Source of the DNA: Ensifer adhaerens
GTDB lineage: Bacteria > Pseudomonadota > Alphaproteobacteria > Rhizobiales > Rhizobiaceae
Assembly (NCBI RefSeq): GCF_013283195.1
Contig: NZ_JABEKT010000001.1
Span: 406,695-470,694 of the forward strand
Direction: 5' to 3'
DNA: 64,000 nucleotides
A program made the position numbers and the translations under genes. This document shows positions 36,999-47,567 of this stretch, piece after piece (position 1 is the first letter of the stretch; each line of letters begins with the position of its first letter). The notes under the pieces were generated by a model, which worked only from the letters and a program-made list of their open reading frames with translations, did no database searches and was not told where the DNA came from.

Positions 36999-37991
36999 TC
37001 AGAGCTTGCGCAGGGCCACCGTCTCGGTGAGGTGGTCGGGGCCTTTCTGCAGGATGAGGTCGGCGCGCGGTCGCGTCGGCAGAATGTTCTGGTGCAGGTT
37101 CTTCAGGTTGATGTTGTGCCAGAGCCCTTCGGCGATCGCCCGTGCCGCATCCTCGCTGATGGTCGCATAGCGATGGAAGTAGGATTCCGGGTTCTTGAAG
37201 GCCGTTTCCCTAAGGCGCATGAAGCGGTTGACGTACCAGCTGTGGATCAGGCTTTCCTCGGCGTCGATATAGATCGAGAAGTCGAAGAAGTCCGAGACCA
37301 TCGGCACGATCTTGCCGTCGGCCGGCAGGTTGCGCGACTGCAGGACATTGATACCCTCGAAGATCAGAATATCGGGCCTGTCGATGACCGTGTACTGATC
37401 CGGCAGCACGTCATAGGTCATGTGCGAATAGCTTGGCGCCCTGACGTTCGGCTGTCCGGCCTTGATCGCCGACAGGAAGCGCAGGAGCGCGCCGACGTCG
37501 TAGCTTTCAGGGAAGCCCTTGCGGTCCATCATGTTTTCGCGCTGAAGCACGGCGTTCGGATAGAGGAAGCCGTCCGTCGTCACCAGATCGACCTTCGGGC
37601 TCGAGGGCCAGCGCGACAGAAGCTGCGCGAGAATACGCGCTGTCGTCGACTTGCCGACCGCCACCGATCCGGCAATGCCGATGACGAAAGGCGTCTTCGT
37701 TTCGGACATGCTGAGGAAGCGCTTGCGCTGCTCGAACAGCATCTGCGACGATTCCACATGGGTCGAAAGCAGCCGCGACAGCGACAGATAGATTTGGCGG
37801 ACCTCGCCGAGATCCACCGGGTCGTTCAACGAGCGCAGCCGCTGCACTTCGTCCGCGGTCAGCGTCATGGGCGTGTCGGCACGAAAACGCGACCATTCCT
37901 CGGCGGAGAAGAAATGATAGGGCGAATAGTCCCGTCTCTGAAGATTGTCCGGGAGATCGGCCATTTCGATATCTTGCGCAGCTAGGGTCAT
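36999..37991 (-). CDS. coaA: Pantothenate kinase
   Basis: 330 residues, type I (prokaryotic) pantothenate kinase with P-loop [12 protein letters not shown] and downstream [12 protein letters not shown]. It catalyses the first, feedback-inhibited step of coenzyme A synthesis. The ATG at 37991 overlaps the hisE stop by four bases, so it is the last gene of the histidine cluster. Confidence 0.96.
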   Translation of the reverse strand: MTLAAQDIEMADLPDNLQRRDYSPYHFFSAEEWSRFRADTPMTLTADEVQRLRSLNDPVDLGEVRQIYLSLSRLLSTHVESSQMLFEQRKRFLSMSETKTPFVIGIAGSVAVGKSTTARILAQLLSRWPSSPKVDLVTTDGFLYPNAVLQRENMMDRKGFPESYDVGALLRFLSAIKAGQPNVRAPSYSHMTYDVLPDQYTVIDRPDILIFEGINVLQSRNLPADGKIVPMVSDFFDFSIYIDAEESLIHSWYVNRFMRLRETAFKNPESYFHRYATISEDAARAIAEGLWHNINLKNLHQNILPTRPRADLILQKGPDHLTETVALRKL

Positions 37992-38311
37992 GGATCCCGC
38001 CGATTAGCCTTTTCCTGCAGACCGGATTGGCTTGTCCGCCGTGCAAGTTCGTCGAGCACATCCTGCAACGGAATGTCTGCAATTTTCAATACGACCATCA
38101 GATGATAGAGGAGATCGGCGCTCTCATCGACGAGATTCTGCCGATCGTTCCCTATCGCCGCGATCACGGTTTCGACTGCTTCCTCGCCCAGTTTCTTGGC
38201 CGCCTTCTGCTGACCGTGTGCGACCAGTTTCGCCGTCCAGGATTCGTCCGGTGACGCCTTGGCGCGTTCGGCGACGATGGTCTCGAGGTCGGAAAGGGAA
38301 AAATCACTCAT
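37988..38311 (-). CDS. hisE: Phosphoribosyl-ATP pyrophosphatase
   Basis: 107 residues, MazG-like all-helical fold; [14 protein letters not shown] and [12 protein letters not shown] carry the metal-binding acidic residues. It performs the second step of histidine synthesis. The ATG at 38311 is used; a TTG 21 bp earlier is the only alternative. It lies 17 bp after hisF. Confidence 0.95.
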   Translation of the reverse strand: MSDFSLSDLETIVAERAKASPDESWTAKLVAHGQQKAAKKLGEEAVETVIAAIGNDRQNLVDESADLLYHLMVVLKIADIPLQDVLDELARRTSQSGLQEKANRRDP

Positions 38312-38328
38312 AACGAAACCCTGAAAAC

Positions 38329-39105
38329 TCAATCGAGACGCATGGCGATGCCATGTTCGGCCATATAGCGCTTGGTTTCGCCAATGCTATAGGTGCCGAA
38401 GTGGAAGATCGACGCGGCCAGAACCGCCGTTGCATGGCCGTCACGGATGCCGGCAACCATATGATCAAGCGTGCCTACGCCGCCGGACGCGATAACCGGC
38501 GCGCGCACCGCATCGGCGACCGCGCGTGTCAGCGCGATGTCGTAGCCGCTCTTGGTTCCGTCACGATCCATCGAGGTCAGGAGAATTTCACCGGCGCCGA
38601 GATCGACGACGCGACGGGCAAACTCGACGGCGTCGATGCCGGTCGTCTGGCGGCCGCCATGGGTGAAGATTTCCCAGCGGTTCTCTTCGCCGTCCTTCGA
38701 GACCTTCTTGGCATCGATCGCCACCACGATGCACTGGTTGCCGAACTTGTCAGCGGCTTCGGCGACGAAGTCCGGGTTTTTCACGGCGGCCGTGTTGATC
38801 GAGACCTTGTCGGCGCCTGCGAGCAGCAGCTTGCGGATATCGGCCACCTGGCGCACGCCACCGCCGACGGTGAGCGGCATGAAACATTGTTCGGCCGTGC
38901 GGGCGATGACGTCGAAGATGGTTTCGCGGTTGTCCGAAGACGCGGTGATGTCGAGGAAGCAGAGTTCGTCGGCGCCTGCCGCATCATAGGCGCGAGCCGC
39001 TTCCACCGGGTCGCCGGCATCGATCAGGTCGACGAAGTTGACGCCCTTGACGACACGACCGTCCTTGACGTCGAGGCAGGGGATTACGCGGGCTTTGAGG
39101 GTCAT
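38329..39105 (-). CDS. hisF: Imidazole glycerol phosphate synthase, cyclase subunit
   Basis: 258 residues. [14 protein letters not shown] with catalytic Asp11, VVAIDAKK with the second catalytic aspartate region, and [15 protein letters not shown] are family motifs. It makes the imidazole ring with ammonia from HisH. It is four bases downstream of hisA on the minus strand. Confidence 0.97.
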   Translation of the reverse strand: MTLKARVIPCLDVKDGRVVKGVNFVDLIDAGDPVEAARAYDAAGADELCFLDITASSDNRETIFDVIARTAEQCFMPLTVGGGVRQVADIRKLLLAGADKVSINTAAVKNPDFVAEAADKFGNQCIVVAIDAKKVSKDGEENRWEIFTHGGRQTTGIDAVEFARRVVDLGAGEILLTSMDRDGTKSGYDIALTRAVADAVRAPVIASGGVGTLDHMVAGIRDGHATAVLAASIFHFGTYSIGETKRYMAEHGIAMRLD

Positions 39106-39109
39106 AGGC

Positions 39110-39847
39110 TCATGCCTTTCTCGTGGCGCGGATCAGCGCCAGGGCTTCCTGCGGATCGATGCGGCCGTCATAGAGCGCGCGGCCGGAGATGGCACCTTCG
39201 AGCTTCGCCGCATCCGGCGCGATCATTCGCCGGATATCGTCCATCGAGGCAAGGCCGCCCGACGCGATCACCGGGATCGAAACGGCGTCGGCAAGCTCCA
39301 GGGTCGAATCCCAATTGATCCCGGTAAGAATGCCGTCGCGATCGATATCGGTGTAGATGATCGCCGAGACGCCGGCGCCCTCGAACTTCTTCGCAAGCTC
39401 GATAACGCCGAGTTCAGACGCTTCCGCCCAGCCTTCGACCGCGACCTTGCCGCCCTTGGCGTCGATGCCGACGGCAACCTTGCCCGGAAACTTTCGGCAG
39501 GCTTCGATCACCAGCGCCGGGTCGCGCACCGCGACTGTGCCGAGGATGACGCGGGCCAGCCCGCGCGACAGCCAATTCTCGATATGCTCAAGCGTGCGGA
39601 TGCCGCCGCCGAGCTGCACCGGATTCTTCGTCGACTTCAGGATCGCGTCGACGGCGTCCCCGTTGACGGTCTCGCCGGCAAAGGCACCGTTGAGGTCGAC
39701 CACATGCAGCCACTCGAAGCCCTGCTCCTCGAAGGCGCGCGCCTGCGCACCGGGATCCGGGTTGTAAACGGTCGCCTGCTCCATGTCGCCGAGCTTCAGG
39801 CGCACGCATTGCCCGTCTTTCAGGTCGATAGCGGGGAAAAGGATCAT
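39110..39847 (-). CDS. hisA: ProFAR isomerase (HisA)
   Basis: 245 residues, TIM barrel related to His[15 protein letters not shown] has catalytic Asp8; [14 protein letters not shown] holds the second aspartate. It isomerises the ribose of the histidine precursor ProFAR. It lies between hisH (32 bp upstream) and hisF. Confidence 0.97.
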   Translation of the reverse strand: MILFPAIDLKDGQCVRLKLGDMEQATVYNPDPGAQARAFEEQGFEWLHVVDLNGAFAGETVNGDAVDAILKSTKNPVQLGGGIRTLEHIENWLSRGLARVILGTVAVRDPALVIEACRKFPGKVAVGIDAKGGKVAVEGWAEASELGVIELAKKFEGAGVSAIIYTDIDRDGILTGINWDSTLELADAVSIPVIASGGLASMDDIRRMIAPDAAKLEGAISGRALYDGRIDPQEALALIRATRKA

Positions 39848-39879
39848 GTGTCTATCCGATCAGAGGTCGCTCAAAACCG

Positions 39880-40530
39880 TTACGGCTTCCAGCGCAGGAA
39901 ATTCGAGATGAGGGCAAGGCCGAGCGCCTGGCTCTTTTCCGGATGGAACTGCGAACCGGCCTTGTTGCCATTGGCGACGAAGGCGGTGACGGTACCGCCG
40001 TAGTCGGCTTCGGCCACGACATCGCCGGCGTTTTCCGCTGCCAGATGGTAGGAATGCACGAAGTAGGCGTGCAGGCCGTCGTCGCCGGTGCGAATGCCGT
40101 CAAACAACGGATGCGCGCGCGCCAGTCTGAGTGTGTTCCAGCCGATCTGCGGGATTTTGAGCGACGGATCCGTCGGCTTCATTTCGACGACGTCGCCGGG
40201 GATCCAGCCGAAACCATGGGTCGTGGTCTTTTCGAGGCCACGCGACGACATCAGCTGCATGCCGACACAGATACCGAGAAACGGCCGGCCGGCCCCTTCG
40301 ACGACCTCGGTCAGTGCCTGTTCCATGCCATCGACGGCCGCAAGGCCACGCCGACAATCGGCATAGGCGCCAACGCCCGGCAGCACGATGCGATCGGCGG
40401 TCGCGACGCGTTCCGGCCTGTCGGTCAGGTCGATCTCGGCGTCGATACCGGCTTCTCGCGCAGCCCTTTCGAAGGCCTTCGTTGCCGAGCGCAGATTGCC
40501 CGATCCATAGTCGATAATGGCGACGCGCAT
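39880..40530 (-). CDS. hisH: Imidazole glycerol phosphate synthase, glutamine amidotransferase subunit
   Basis: 216 residues. Class I glutaminase with nucleophile cysteine in [10 protein letters not shown] and the His-Glu pair in QFHPEKSQ. It supplies ammonia to HisF. Its start shares one base with the stop region of the preceding DUF2628 gene, so the two are coupled. Confidence 0.97.
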   Translation of the reverse strand: MRVAIIDYGSGNLRSATKAFERAAREAGIDAEIDLTDRPERVATADRIVLPGVGAYADCRRGLAAVDGMEQALTEVVEGAGRPFLGICVGMQLMSSRGLEKTTTHGFGWIPGDVVEMKPTDPSLKIPQIGWNTLRLARAHPLFDGIRTGDDGLHAYFVHSYHLAAENAGDVVAEADYGGTVTAFVANGNKAGSQFHPEKSQALGLALISNFLRWKP

Positions 40531-41000
40531 CAGCGTTCTCCGTAGGATTCAAAAAGTCCAAGACCCGGGCCGGTGCTTGCCGGCTCTTGCCTTGGCCAGT
40601 CGACGGCTGGCCGAGCAACTGTTGCTCGGTCGACCGAGGGCACGTTTGCGAAGTAGATTTCTTCCGCCGTCTCGAGATCGCGCGCCGGCACGATGGCGCG
40701 CAACGTCCAGTCGCAGGTTATGAGCCGGCGAACAATGAGCACGGGGCCTTCCAGCGCGACCAGCAGGGCGAGCGCCAGATGCAAAAGAAGCGCTGCCAGC
40801 ACGCCACCGGCAATCGTCGATAGAGAGATTAACAAAAACTGCAGAACAGCAACTGCGATTCCGAATACCCATAGGCGCTTGGCAAACAGCCAGAGCGCGG
40901 GAAACAGAAATGCGCCCCAGGAGAAGCCATCAGCAACAAAGCGTGCCCGGTCGTCGTCGGCGCGGGCGCCCGGCGGGGTCAGGATCATGTAAGAGGCCAT
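40530..41000 (-). CDS. DUF2628 membrane protein in the his cluster
   Basis: 156 residues. Three hydrophobic spans (about 27-45, 45-62 and 63-90: [56 protein letters not shown]) are followed by a polar tail of about 60 residues. This matches the DUF2628 family, which often lies between hisB and hisH in rhizobia. Function unknown; the constant position suggests translational coupling to hisH rather than a role in histidine synthesis. Confidence 0.8.
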   Translation of the reverse strand: MASYMILTPPGARADDDRARFVADGFSWGAFLFPALWLFAKRLWVFGIAVAVLQFLLISLSTIAGGVLAALLLHLALALLVALEGPVLIVRRLITCDWTLRAIVPARDLETAEEIYFANVPSVDRATVARPAVDWPRQEPASTGPGLGLFESYGER

Positions 41001-41024
41001 GGTGATCAGCCAGATAATGACCGC

Positions 41025-41633
41025 TCAGGCAAGCGTACCCTTGGTCGAGGGAACGCGGCCGGCCTGGCGCGGGTCGATTTCGGTTGCCGTGCGAAGCACG
41101 CGGGCGACGGACTTGAAGCAGGTCTCGGCGATATGATGGTTGTTGGCGCCGTAGATGTTCTGGATATGCAGCGTGATGCCGGCGTTCTGGGCGAGCGCCT
41201 GGAAGAATTCGCGCACCAGTTCGGTGTCGAAGGTGCCGATCTTCGGCGAGGTGAAGGCGACGTTCCAGACGAGGAACGGCCGGCCGGACACGTCGACTGC
41301 AGCGCGCGTCATCGTTTCGTCCATGGCAAGGTCGAGCGAGGCGTAGCGGGTAATGCCGCGCCGGTCGCCAAGTGCCTTGGCGATGGCCTGGCCGATGGCA
41401 ATGCCGGTGTCTTCGACCGTGTGGTGATCGTCGACGTGCAGGTCGCCGTCGGTCTTGATCTCCATGTCGATCAGCGAATGTCGGGAAAGCTGGTCCAGCA
41501 TATGGTCGAAGAAGCCGACACCCGTCGCGATCTTCGAGGTTCCGGTGCCATCGATATTGACGGATACGGACACGGCCGTTTCATTCGTCTTACGCGAAAC
41601 TTGGCCGGTGCGGCTGGACGTGGCTTCTGCCAT
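41025..41633 (-). CDS. hisB: Imidazoleglycerol-phosphate dehydratase
   Basis: 202 residues, single-function form. The manganese-binding histidine motifs [14 protein letters not shown] and NNHHIAE are present. It is the first gene of the leftward hisB-DUF2628-hisH-hisA-hisF-hisE-coaA run, and its promoter region is shared with hslV, which goes the other way. Confidence 0.96.
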   Translation of the reverse strand: MAEATSSRTGQVSRKTNETAVSVSVNIDGTGTSKIATGVGFFDHMLDQLSRHSLIDMEIKTDGDLHVDDHHTVEDTGIAIGQAIAKALGDRRGITRYASLDLAMDETMTRAAVDVSGRPFLVWNVAFTSPKIGTFDTELVREFFQALAQNAGITLHIQNIYGANNHHIAETCFKSVARVLRTATEIDPRQAGRVPSTKGTLA

Positions 41634-41705
41634 CAGGCTCTCCTGTATGCGCTGGAGCCGCTCCTTATCAGGGGAGCGGGAAAATATCCAGAACCGCGGC
41701 GGAGA

Positions 41706-41732
41706 TTTGACGGATTCGGCGAAGGTCCCGAT
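41706..41732 (+). promoter_or_regulatory. Candidate heat-shock (RpoH) promoter of hslV
   Basis: TTTGAC (41706-41711), 15 bases, then CCCGAT (41727-41732) resembles the sigma-32 pattern (CTTGA... and CCC-AT), about 125 bp before hslV. hslVU is a classic heat-shock operon. The match is partial, so this is a candidate only. Confidence 0.3.
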
Positions 41733-41856
41733 TTACGGTCAACTCCATGGCCCACCGGGATTTGCAATCGCGCAAGAGGCACTTACATAGGCTTCAAGCA
41801 ACCAGGCTCGTTCGAGCCCCCAACGCCCCTGGTTCTGGGGCCGACAGGTATCTTCA

Positions 41857-42414
41857 ATGAGTGAACACAATCCCTACGGAACGATGCACGCGACCACCAT
41901 CATCACGGTGCGCAAGGACGGCAAGGTGGTCATGGCCGGCGACGGCCAGGTTAGCCTTGGCCAGACGGTGATGAAGAGCAATGCCCGCAAGGTCAGGCGG
42001 CTGGCCAAGGGCGACGTGATCGCCGGCTTTGCCGGCGCGACGGCCGACGCCTTCACGCTTCTGGAGCGGCTCGAGGCCAAGCTCGAACAGTACCCGGATC
42101 AGCTGATGCGCGCGGCGGTGGAACTCGCCAAGGACTGGCGCACCAACAAGTATCTGCGCAATCTCGAGGCGATGATGCTGGTCGCCGACAAGTCGATCAC
42201 GCTGGCGATTACCGGCAATGGCGACGTGCTGGAGCCGGAACATGGAACGATCGCCATCGGCTCGGGTGGCAATTACGCCTTTGCCGCGGCCCGCGCCCTG
42301 ATGGACAGTGACAAGTCGGCCGAGGAAGTCGCGCGCCGGGCGCTCGAAATCGCAGGCGACATCTGCGTCTATACCAACCACAATATCGTGGTGGAGACGC
42401 TGGATGCCAACTGA
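41857..42414 (+). CDS. hslV: ATP-dependent protease HslV peptidase subunit
   Basis: 185 residues, beta-type proteasome fold. The active-site threonine is Thr13 (MHA then TTIITVRK), exposed after removal of a short N-terminal leader; start at an internal ATG at 41884 would leave a leader of three residues. It forms the proteolytic core with HslU. A GNAT gene overlaps its 3' end by 11 bases, and hslU follows. Confidence 0.96.
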   Translation: MSEHNPYGTMHATTIITVRKDGKVVMAGDGQVSLGQTVMKSNARKVRRLAKGDVIAGFAGATADAFTLLERLEAKLEQYPDQLMRAAVELAKDWRTNKYLRNLEAMMLVADKSITLAITGNGDVLEPEHGTIAIGSGGNYAFAAARALMDSDKSAEEVARRALEIAGDICVYTNHNIVVETLDAN

Positions 42415-42925
42415 CCAGGCCCATGTCAGCTTCGAAAGGGTGGCCGATGGCCACCTGCCGATGCTGCATGGCTGGTTGAGCGAGCCGCATGTGCGGCAAT
42501 GGTGGGGTGATCCGGACAAGGAAGTCGCGTTGATCCGCGACGGCTGCGCCTCGGGCGAGGTGGATGGCTTCATTTTCCACGTCTCGGGCGAGCCGGCAGG
42601 CTACATCCAGTCCTGGACACCATCAGAATATGACGAAGAGCCGTGGGCGAAGGATCTGCCCGGCGATGTCCCCGGCGTCGATATTTTCATCGGTCCGCCG
42701 GAGATGACCGGGAAGGGCGTCGCGTCCCTGGCGCTTCGGGCCTTTGCCCAGACGCTCTTTGCCGCCGGTGCGCCGCGGATCGTGATCGACCCCGATGCCG
42801 GCAACAGACGAGCCGTCCGGGCCTATGCGAAAGCGGGCTTCGTGCCCTTTGGCGAATGGATAGATGCATCCGGCCGCACGCTCCTGATGGAGCTGACGCG
42901 GACCGAGTTTGAGAGGACTACATGA
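42404..42925 (+). CDS. GNAT acetyltransferase (AAC(6')-like) within the hslVU operon
   Basis: 173 residues. The N-terminal [13 protein letters not shown] and the acetyl-CoA loop around [15 protein letters not shown], then [19 protein letters not shown], are typical of aminoglycoside 6'-N-acetyltransferase-like GNAT proteins. Whether it modifies aminoglycosides or another amine is not known. It begins inside the last codons of hslV and its stop overlaps hslU (ATGA), so it is made together with both. The shorter start at 42404 is the one supported by overlap; a longer frame at 42308 lies inside hslV. Confidence 0.87.
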   Translation: MPTDQAHVSFERVADGHLPMLHGWLSEPHVRQWWGDPDKEVALIRDGCASGEVDGFIFHVSGEPAGYIQSWTPSEYDEEPWAKDLPGDVPGVDIFIGPPEMTGKGVASLALRAFAQTLFAAGAPRIVIDPDAGNRRAVRAYAKAGFVPFGEWIDASGRTLLMELTRTEFERTT

Positions 42926-44226
42926 GTATTTTTTCACCCCGGGAAATCGTGTCGGAACTCGACCGTTTCATCATCGGCCAGAACGATGCCAAGCGCGCGG
43001 TCGCGATCGCGCTGCGCAACCGCTGGCGGCGCCAGCAGCTCGGCGACGATCTGCGCGACGAGGTCATGCCGAAGAACATCCTGATGATCGGGCCGACCGG
43101 TGTCGGCAAGACGGAAATCTCCCGCCGTCTGGCCAAGCTCGCCGGCGCGCCTTTCGTCAAGGTCGAGGCGACCAAGTTCACTGAAGTCGGCTATGTCGGC
43201 CGCGATGTCGAACAGATCATCCGTGACCTCGTCGAAGTCGGCATCGGTCTCGTGCGCGAGAAGCGCCGGGCCGAGGTCAAGGCCAAGGCACACCAGAATG
43301 CCGAAGAGCGCGTTCTCGACGCGCTGGTCGGCGCCACCGCCTCGCCGGCCACGCGCGATAGCTTCCGCAAGAAGCTGCGCGCCAACGAGCTGGACGACAA
43401 GGAGATCGAGGTCGATATCGCCGAGACCGGCGCGCCCGGCGGCTTTGAAATTCCGGGCATGCCGGGCGCCAATATCGGCGTGCTCAACCTGTCGGAAATG
43501 TTCGGCAAGGCGATGGGCGCGCGCACCAAGAAGGTCAAGACCACGGTCAAGGCCTCCTATGAAGTGCTCGTCAACGACGAGTCCGACAAGCTGCTCGATA
43601 ACGAGCAGATCCAGCGTGAGGCGGTGAGGGCAGTCGAGGACGACGGCATCGTCTTCCTCGACGAGATCGACAAGATCGCGTCGCGCGAAGGCGGCATGGG
43701 TGCGGGCGTATCGCGCGAAGGCGTGCAGCGGGATCTGTTGCCGCTGGTCGAAGGAACGACGGTTGCGACGAAGTACGGACCGGTGAAGACCGATCACATT
43801 CTCTTCATTGCCTCGGGCGCATTCCATGTGTCGAAACCATCAGATCTTCTGCCCGAACTTCAGGGTCGTCTGCCGATCCGCGTCGAGCTGCGCGCGCTGA
43901 CTAAGGAAGACTTCCGCCGCATCCTGACGGAGACCGAGGCGAGCCTCATCCGGCAGTACAAGGCGCTGCTTGAGACGGAAGAAGTGAAGCTCGACTTCAC
44001 CGACGATGCCATCGACGCACTTGCCGATGTGGCTGTGCAGCTCAACTCGAGCGTCGAGAACATCGGAGCCCGTCGTCTGCAGACGGTGATGGAGCGCGTG
44101 CTGGACGAGATCTCGTTCAACGCTCCCGATAGTGCCGGCCAGGCGGTTACGATCGATGCGGAATATGTCCGCAAGCACGTCGGCGATCTCGCCGCCAACA
44201 CGGATCTGTCGCGCTACATCCTGTAG
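42922..44226 (+). CDS. hslU: HslU ATPase/unfoldase
   Basis: 434 residues, AAA+ type of the ClpX/HslU clade. Walker [12 protein letters not shown] is near residue 60 and Walker [13 protein letters not shown] near 250, with an intermediate I-domain between. It unfolds proteins into HslV. A strong terminator follows at 44298. Confidence 0.97.
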   Translation: MSIFSPREIVSELDRFIIGQNDAKRAVAIALRNRWRRQQLGDDLRDEVMPKNILMIGPTGVGKTEISRRLAKLAGAPFVKVEATKFTEVGYVGRDVEQIIRDLVEVGIGLVREKRRAEVKAKAHQNAEERVLDALVGATASPATRDSFRKKLRANELDDKEIEVDIAETGAPGGFEIPGMPGANIGVLNLSEMFGKAMGARTKKVKTTVKASYEVLVNDESDKLLDNEQIQREAVRAVEDDGIVFLDEIDKIASREGGMGAGVSREGVQRDLLPLVEGTTVATKYGPVKTDHILFIASGAFHVSKPSDLLPELQGRLPIRVELRALTKEDFRRILTETEASLIRQYKALLETEEVKLDFTDDAIDALADVAVQLNSSVENIGARRLQTVMERVLDEISFNAPDSAGQAVTIDAEYVRKHVGDLAANTDLSRYIL

Positions 44227-44297
44227 CGCCGTCGTCCCATCCTGGAACGACCGGACGTGGCGGCAATGCCTTGCCGTCAAGCAACTCTAAAGATGAA

Positions 44298-44332
44298 AGG
44301 CGCCTGTCCCTCGACAGGCGCCTCCATTTTTT
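44298..44332 (+). terminator. Terminator of the hslV-GNAT-hslU operon
   Basis: AGGCGCCTGTC (44298-44308) and GACAGGCGCCT (44313-44323) form an 11-bp stem with a 4-nt loop, followed by CCATTTTTTCT. Confidence 0.92.
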
Positions 44333-44443
44333 CTAACACGGTCGGGCAAGCGATTGTGGCCGGAGGCATTATTCCGACATGATCTTGTCGTAGGAGCCGC
44401 GCCGCCGGATAGGCGCCTCCACCGTTGATAGGAAGAAGAGATC

Positions 44444-45388
44444 GTGCGTTTTACCGCCTGCATGCTCGCTATTGCCACGTTCTGCCTGACTGCAGGCCAG
44501 ACGTTGGCGGCCAACGTTGTTCCGCCGGGCAACCGGAACGTCGAACAACCCGGCATACCGGGCGCATCCGTTCGCCGCACCAAAGCCGGCCGCACCTCCT
44601 TCGACGCCAAGTTCGAGAAGGTCCGCGACCTGCTTGCCAGTGACAAGCAATTGATGAGCAAGATCAAGTCGACGTCGCGTGCCTATGGCATCGCACCGAT
44701 TCACATGATCGGTGCCATCGTCGGCGAGCACACCTACAATGTCGATGCCTACGACCGGCTGCAGTCCTATTACGTCAAGGCCGCCGCCTATGCCGGCAAC
44801 AGCTTCCAGTTCGGCTATGATGGCGAGACGGTGGCCGAGTTCGTCGCCCGTCCGCAGTTTGCCGATTGCACGGGAAAGAAGAGCTCCTATTCGCTGTGGA
44901 GCTGCCGCGAGCGGGTGTGGGATGCTGAGTTCCGCGGCAAGTCCGTCGGCGGCAAGTCCTTTCCGAACAACCGTTTCAGCGCGGTCTTCTTCCAGCCCTT
45001 CTTTGCCGGACAGACCTTCGGCCTCGGCCAGATCAATCCGCTGACGGCGCTGATGTTGACTGATATCGTCGCCAAGACCTCGGGCTATGAGCGTCTCGAC
45101 GAGACCAATGCGGCCGGCGTCTACGAAGCGATCATGGATCCGGATGTCTCGCTTGCCTATATGGCCGCCTCGATCCGTCACTCGATCGATGTCTACAAGT
45201 CCATCGCCGGCGTCGATATTTCGGGCAATCCCGGCATCACCGCCACGCTCTATAATATCGGCAATCCCGATAGCCGTGCGGCCGCCCTTGCCGCCCGGAA
45301 CCAGGGCGGCGAGACCCAGTGGCCGGAGGAAAACTATTACGGCTGGTTGGTGAACGACAAGCTGGCGGAACTCGAAAGCCTGTTGTGA
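44444..45388 (+). CDS. DUF1402 family secreted protein
   Basis: 314 residues. Signal peptide at residues 1-22 (ACMLAIATFCLTAGQTLAA), then a helical, soluble domain with IGAIVGEHTYNVDAYD and a long C-terminal segment ending in ETQWPEENYYGWLVNDK. It is a member of DUF1402, present in rhizobia. The glutamate in GEHTYN followed by FGLGQINPLTA resembles the E and GxxQI layout of lytic transglycosylases, but I cannot show activity. A parS-like site overlaps its stop codon. The GTG start has only a weak AGAAGAG site. Confidence 0.75.
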   Translation: MRFTACMLAIATFCLTAGQTLAANVVPPGNRNVEQPGIPGASVRRTKAGRTSFDAKFEKVRDLLASDKQLMSKIKSTSRAYGIAPIHMIGAIVGEHTYNVDAYDRLQSYYVKAAAYAGNSFQFGYDGETVAEFVARPQFADCTGKKSSYSLWSCRERVWDAEFRGKSVGGKSFPNNRFSAVFFQPFFAGQTFGLGQINPLTALMLTDIVAKTSGYERLDETNAAGVYEAIMDPDVSLAYMAASIRHSIDVYKSIAGVDISGNPGITATLYNIGNPDSRAAALAARNQGGETQWPEENYYGWLVNDKLAELESLL

Positions 45389-45401
45389 TTCACGTGAAGC
45401 A
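45386..45401. other. parS-like site overlapping the DUF1402 stop codon
   Basis: TGATTCACGTGAAGCA matches the parS consensus TGTTTCACGTGAAACA at 14 of 16 positions, with the central CACGTG intact. Confidence 0.5.
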
Positions 45402-45461
45402 CTTTCCTTGATTGCGCCGTAAAAACCTGAAATCCTGGCGCAATCGAGAAAGGCAATCACC

Positions 45462-46856
45462 ATGGACATGCGTCCGGAGCCATTCGAACCACCGGCTCCC
45501 ACTCCGCGGGTCGGCGTGCCGTCCTACCTCAAGATCATCAAGACCGTTCTGCGCAATCCGCTCGAACTCTGGGGCGAGCCGTCCTATACGCTGCCGTGGA
45601 TCGAGACGAAATTCATCACGCAGCGCACCCTGATCGTCAACGATCCCGGCCTCATCCGTTACATCCTCGTCGAAAACGTCAGCAATTATGAGATGTCCAA
45701 GGTCAGGCGGCTGATCCTGCGGCCGATCCTGCGCGACGGCCTGTTGACCGCCGAAGGTGAGGTCTGGAAGCGATCGCGCAAGGCCATCGCCCCGGTGTTC
45801 ACGCCCCGCCACGCCAAGGGATTTGCCGGCCAGATGCTGCGCCGGTCGGAAGAGTTCGTCGAACGCTACGCGCACGCCAAGGTGCAGCCGTTCACCACCA
45901 ATGTCGCCAGCGACATGACCGAACTGACCTTCGATATCCTGGCGGAAACGCTGTTCTCCGGCGAGGTCGCGGTTGAAAGGGAGGGCTTCGTCCAGAGTGT
46001 CGAAGAGCTTCTTCACCGCATGGGCCGCGTCGACCCCATGGATATTTTGTTGGCGCCGGAATGGCTGCCGCGGCTGACCCGTATCGGCGGCAAGAAGGTG
46101 ATGAACCGCTTCCGCACGATCGTGTCGGAAACGATGGCGCTCCGGCGACAGCGCATGGCGACGGATCCCGCCGGCACGCCCAATGATTTCCTCACGCTCC
46201 TACTCCAGACCGAGGGCGCAAACGGTCTTTCGACTGAGGAGATCGAGGACAATATCCTTACTTTCATCGGTGCCGGGCATGAAACCACAGCCCGGGCGCT
46301 CGCCTGGACTCTCTATTGCGTCGCCAACACGCCGGCTTTCCGTGAGGCGATGGAGTCGGAGATTGACGGCGTCGTGAAGAGCGGTGCCGAGCCGGTCGAA
46401 TGGCTGACGCTGATGCCGCACGTGCTGGCGGCCTTCGAGGAGGCGATGCGGCTTTATCCGCCGGCGCCGTCGATCAATCGCGCCGCCATCGAGGAGGACG
46501 AGTGGACGTCGCCGACCGGCGAGCGCGTGAGGATACCCAAGGGTATCGCCGTTCTGGTGATGCCGTGGACACTGCATCGCCACGTGCTCTATTGGGATAA
46601 GCCGCGCGCCTTCATGCCCGAGCGCTTCCTGCCGGAAAACCGCGAGAAGCTGCATCGCTTCCAGTATTTGCCGTTCGGTGCCGGTCCGCGCATCTGCATC
46701 GGTGCGACCTTCGCGCTACAGGAGGCCGTCATCGCGCTCGCCGTGCTGATGCACCGGTTCCGCTTCGACGTCACCGACGAGACGAAACCCTGGCCGGTGC
46801 AGCGGCTGACTACTCAACCGCGGGGCGGCTTGCCGATGCGGGTTTCGGCTCGCTGA
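45462..46856 (+). CDS. Cytochrome P450
   Basis: 464 residues, full length. The haem-binding loop has Cys412 in FGAGPRICIG; the I-helix oxygen motif is GAGHETT (residues 270-276); the K-helix ExxR is Glu327-Arg330. It has no membrane anchor, so it is a soluble bacterial type that needs separate electron donors, none of which is encoded nearby. The substrate is unknown. Its last 47 bases overlap the end of the convergent secreted-protein gene. Confidence 0.93.
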   Translation: MDMRPEPFEPPAPTPRVGVPSYLKIIKTVLRNPLELWGEPSYTLPWIETKFITQRTLIVNDPGLIRYILVENVSNYEMSKVRRLILRPILRDGLLTAEGEVWKRSRKAIAPVFTPRHAKGFAGQMLRRSEEFVERYAHAKVQPFTTNVASDMTELTFDILAETLFSGEVAVEREGFVQSVEELLHRMGRVDPMDILLAPEWLPRLTRIGGKKVMNRFRTIVSETMALRRQRMATDPAGTPNDFLTLLLQTEGANGLSTEEIEDNILTFIGAGHETTARALAWTLYCVANTPAFREAMESEIDGVVKSGAEPVEWLTLMPHVLAAFEEAMRLYPPAPSINRAAIEEDEWTSPTGERVRIPKGIAVLVMPWTLHRHVLYWDKPRAFMPERFLPENREKLHRFQYLPFGAGPRICIGATFALQEAVIALAVLMHRFRFDVTDETKPWPVQRLTTQPRGGLPMRVSAR

Positions 46857-47430
46857 AGGTCTTGCCCGGAATTGCCGATTGCACGCCACGCACCGGCGAA
46901 TCTGCCGGCATCGGCTGTGGCAACTGCTTCGATGGTTTCTTGATCGTCTTGATTGCGGCGCAGGTCGCGTCTCCGACATTGTCGCAGGGCTTGTAGACGA
47001 CGATCTCGCTGCCGGCGCCGTCGTCCCATACCGCCTGGATCGTCAGCGTCTTGGCTTCGTTGGCGGCAAGCGAGATGTAGACATATTCGGCTGTTTCGTC
47101 GGCCGGCAGGTTGAAGGGGATCTGCGGATTGCATTTGGCGAGCGGGAAGCGCTTGTCGAGCGCGTCCGAATTGATCGAGTAGCGGATTTCCGATAGCCGG
47201 CAATGCATCGTCTGCAATGCGGTAAAATAGATTAGCTGCCGGCCATCGTAGTTGCGAAACTGGATCCACCCGGTCTGCTTGTTGGCGTCCAGCATCGCCT
47301 TGTAGATCGAGACATCGGGCAATTGAGGTTTGTATTCCTCTTCCTCGGCGTCCTGTGCGCCACCCGGTTGGGCAAACAGCAGCCCGGCGGCAAGAATGCT
47401 GGCGACTGCCGACCTCCTGGAAAATCTCAT
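46810..47430 (-). CDS. Secreted protein of unknown function, convergent with P450
   Basis: 206 residues with a signal peptide (RRSAVASILAAGLLFAQPGGAQ). The mature protein has four cysteines (TMHCRL, AKCNP, KPCDN, DATCAA) that may form two disulfides in the periplasm, and a proline-rich tail. I do not recognise a family. The ATG at 47430 has GAGAG-like purines upstream; the longer frame to 47505 has an implausible arginine-rich leader. Its 3' end overlaps the P450 gene by 47 bp. Confidence 0.65.
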   Translation of the reverse strand: MRFSRRSAVASILAAGLLFAQPGGAQDAEEEEYKPQLPDVSIYKAMLDANKQTGWIQFRNYDGRQLIYFTALQTMHCRLSEIRYSINSDALDKRFPLAKCNPQIPFNLPADETAEYVYISLAANEAKTLTIQAVWDDGAGSEIVVYKPCDNVGDATCAAIKTIKKPSKQLPQPMPADSPVRGVQSAIPGKTFSEPKPASASRPAVE

Positions 47431-47567
47431 GCCGCTCTCCCGTTCGTGTCGCACCGATGACCGCGAATGTCCTCGACACGATGGCCTTCTCTTCCAATAT
47501 GTCATATCACCGGATCGATCCCCAATGAACCCGGGCTACCCCGGCCGAAACACTGGACTGGCTCGAA

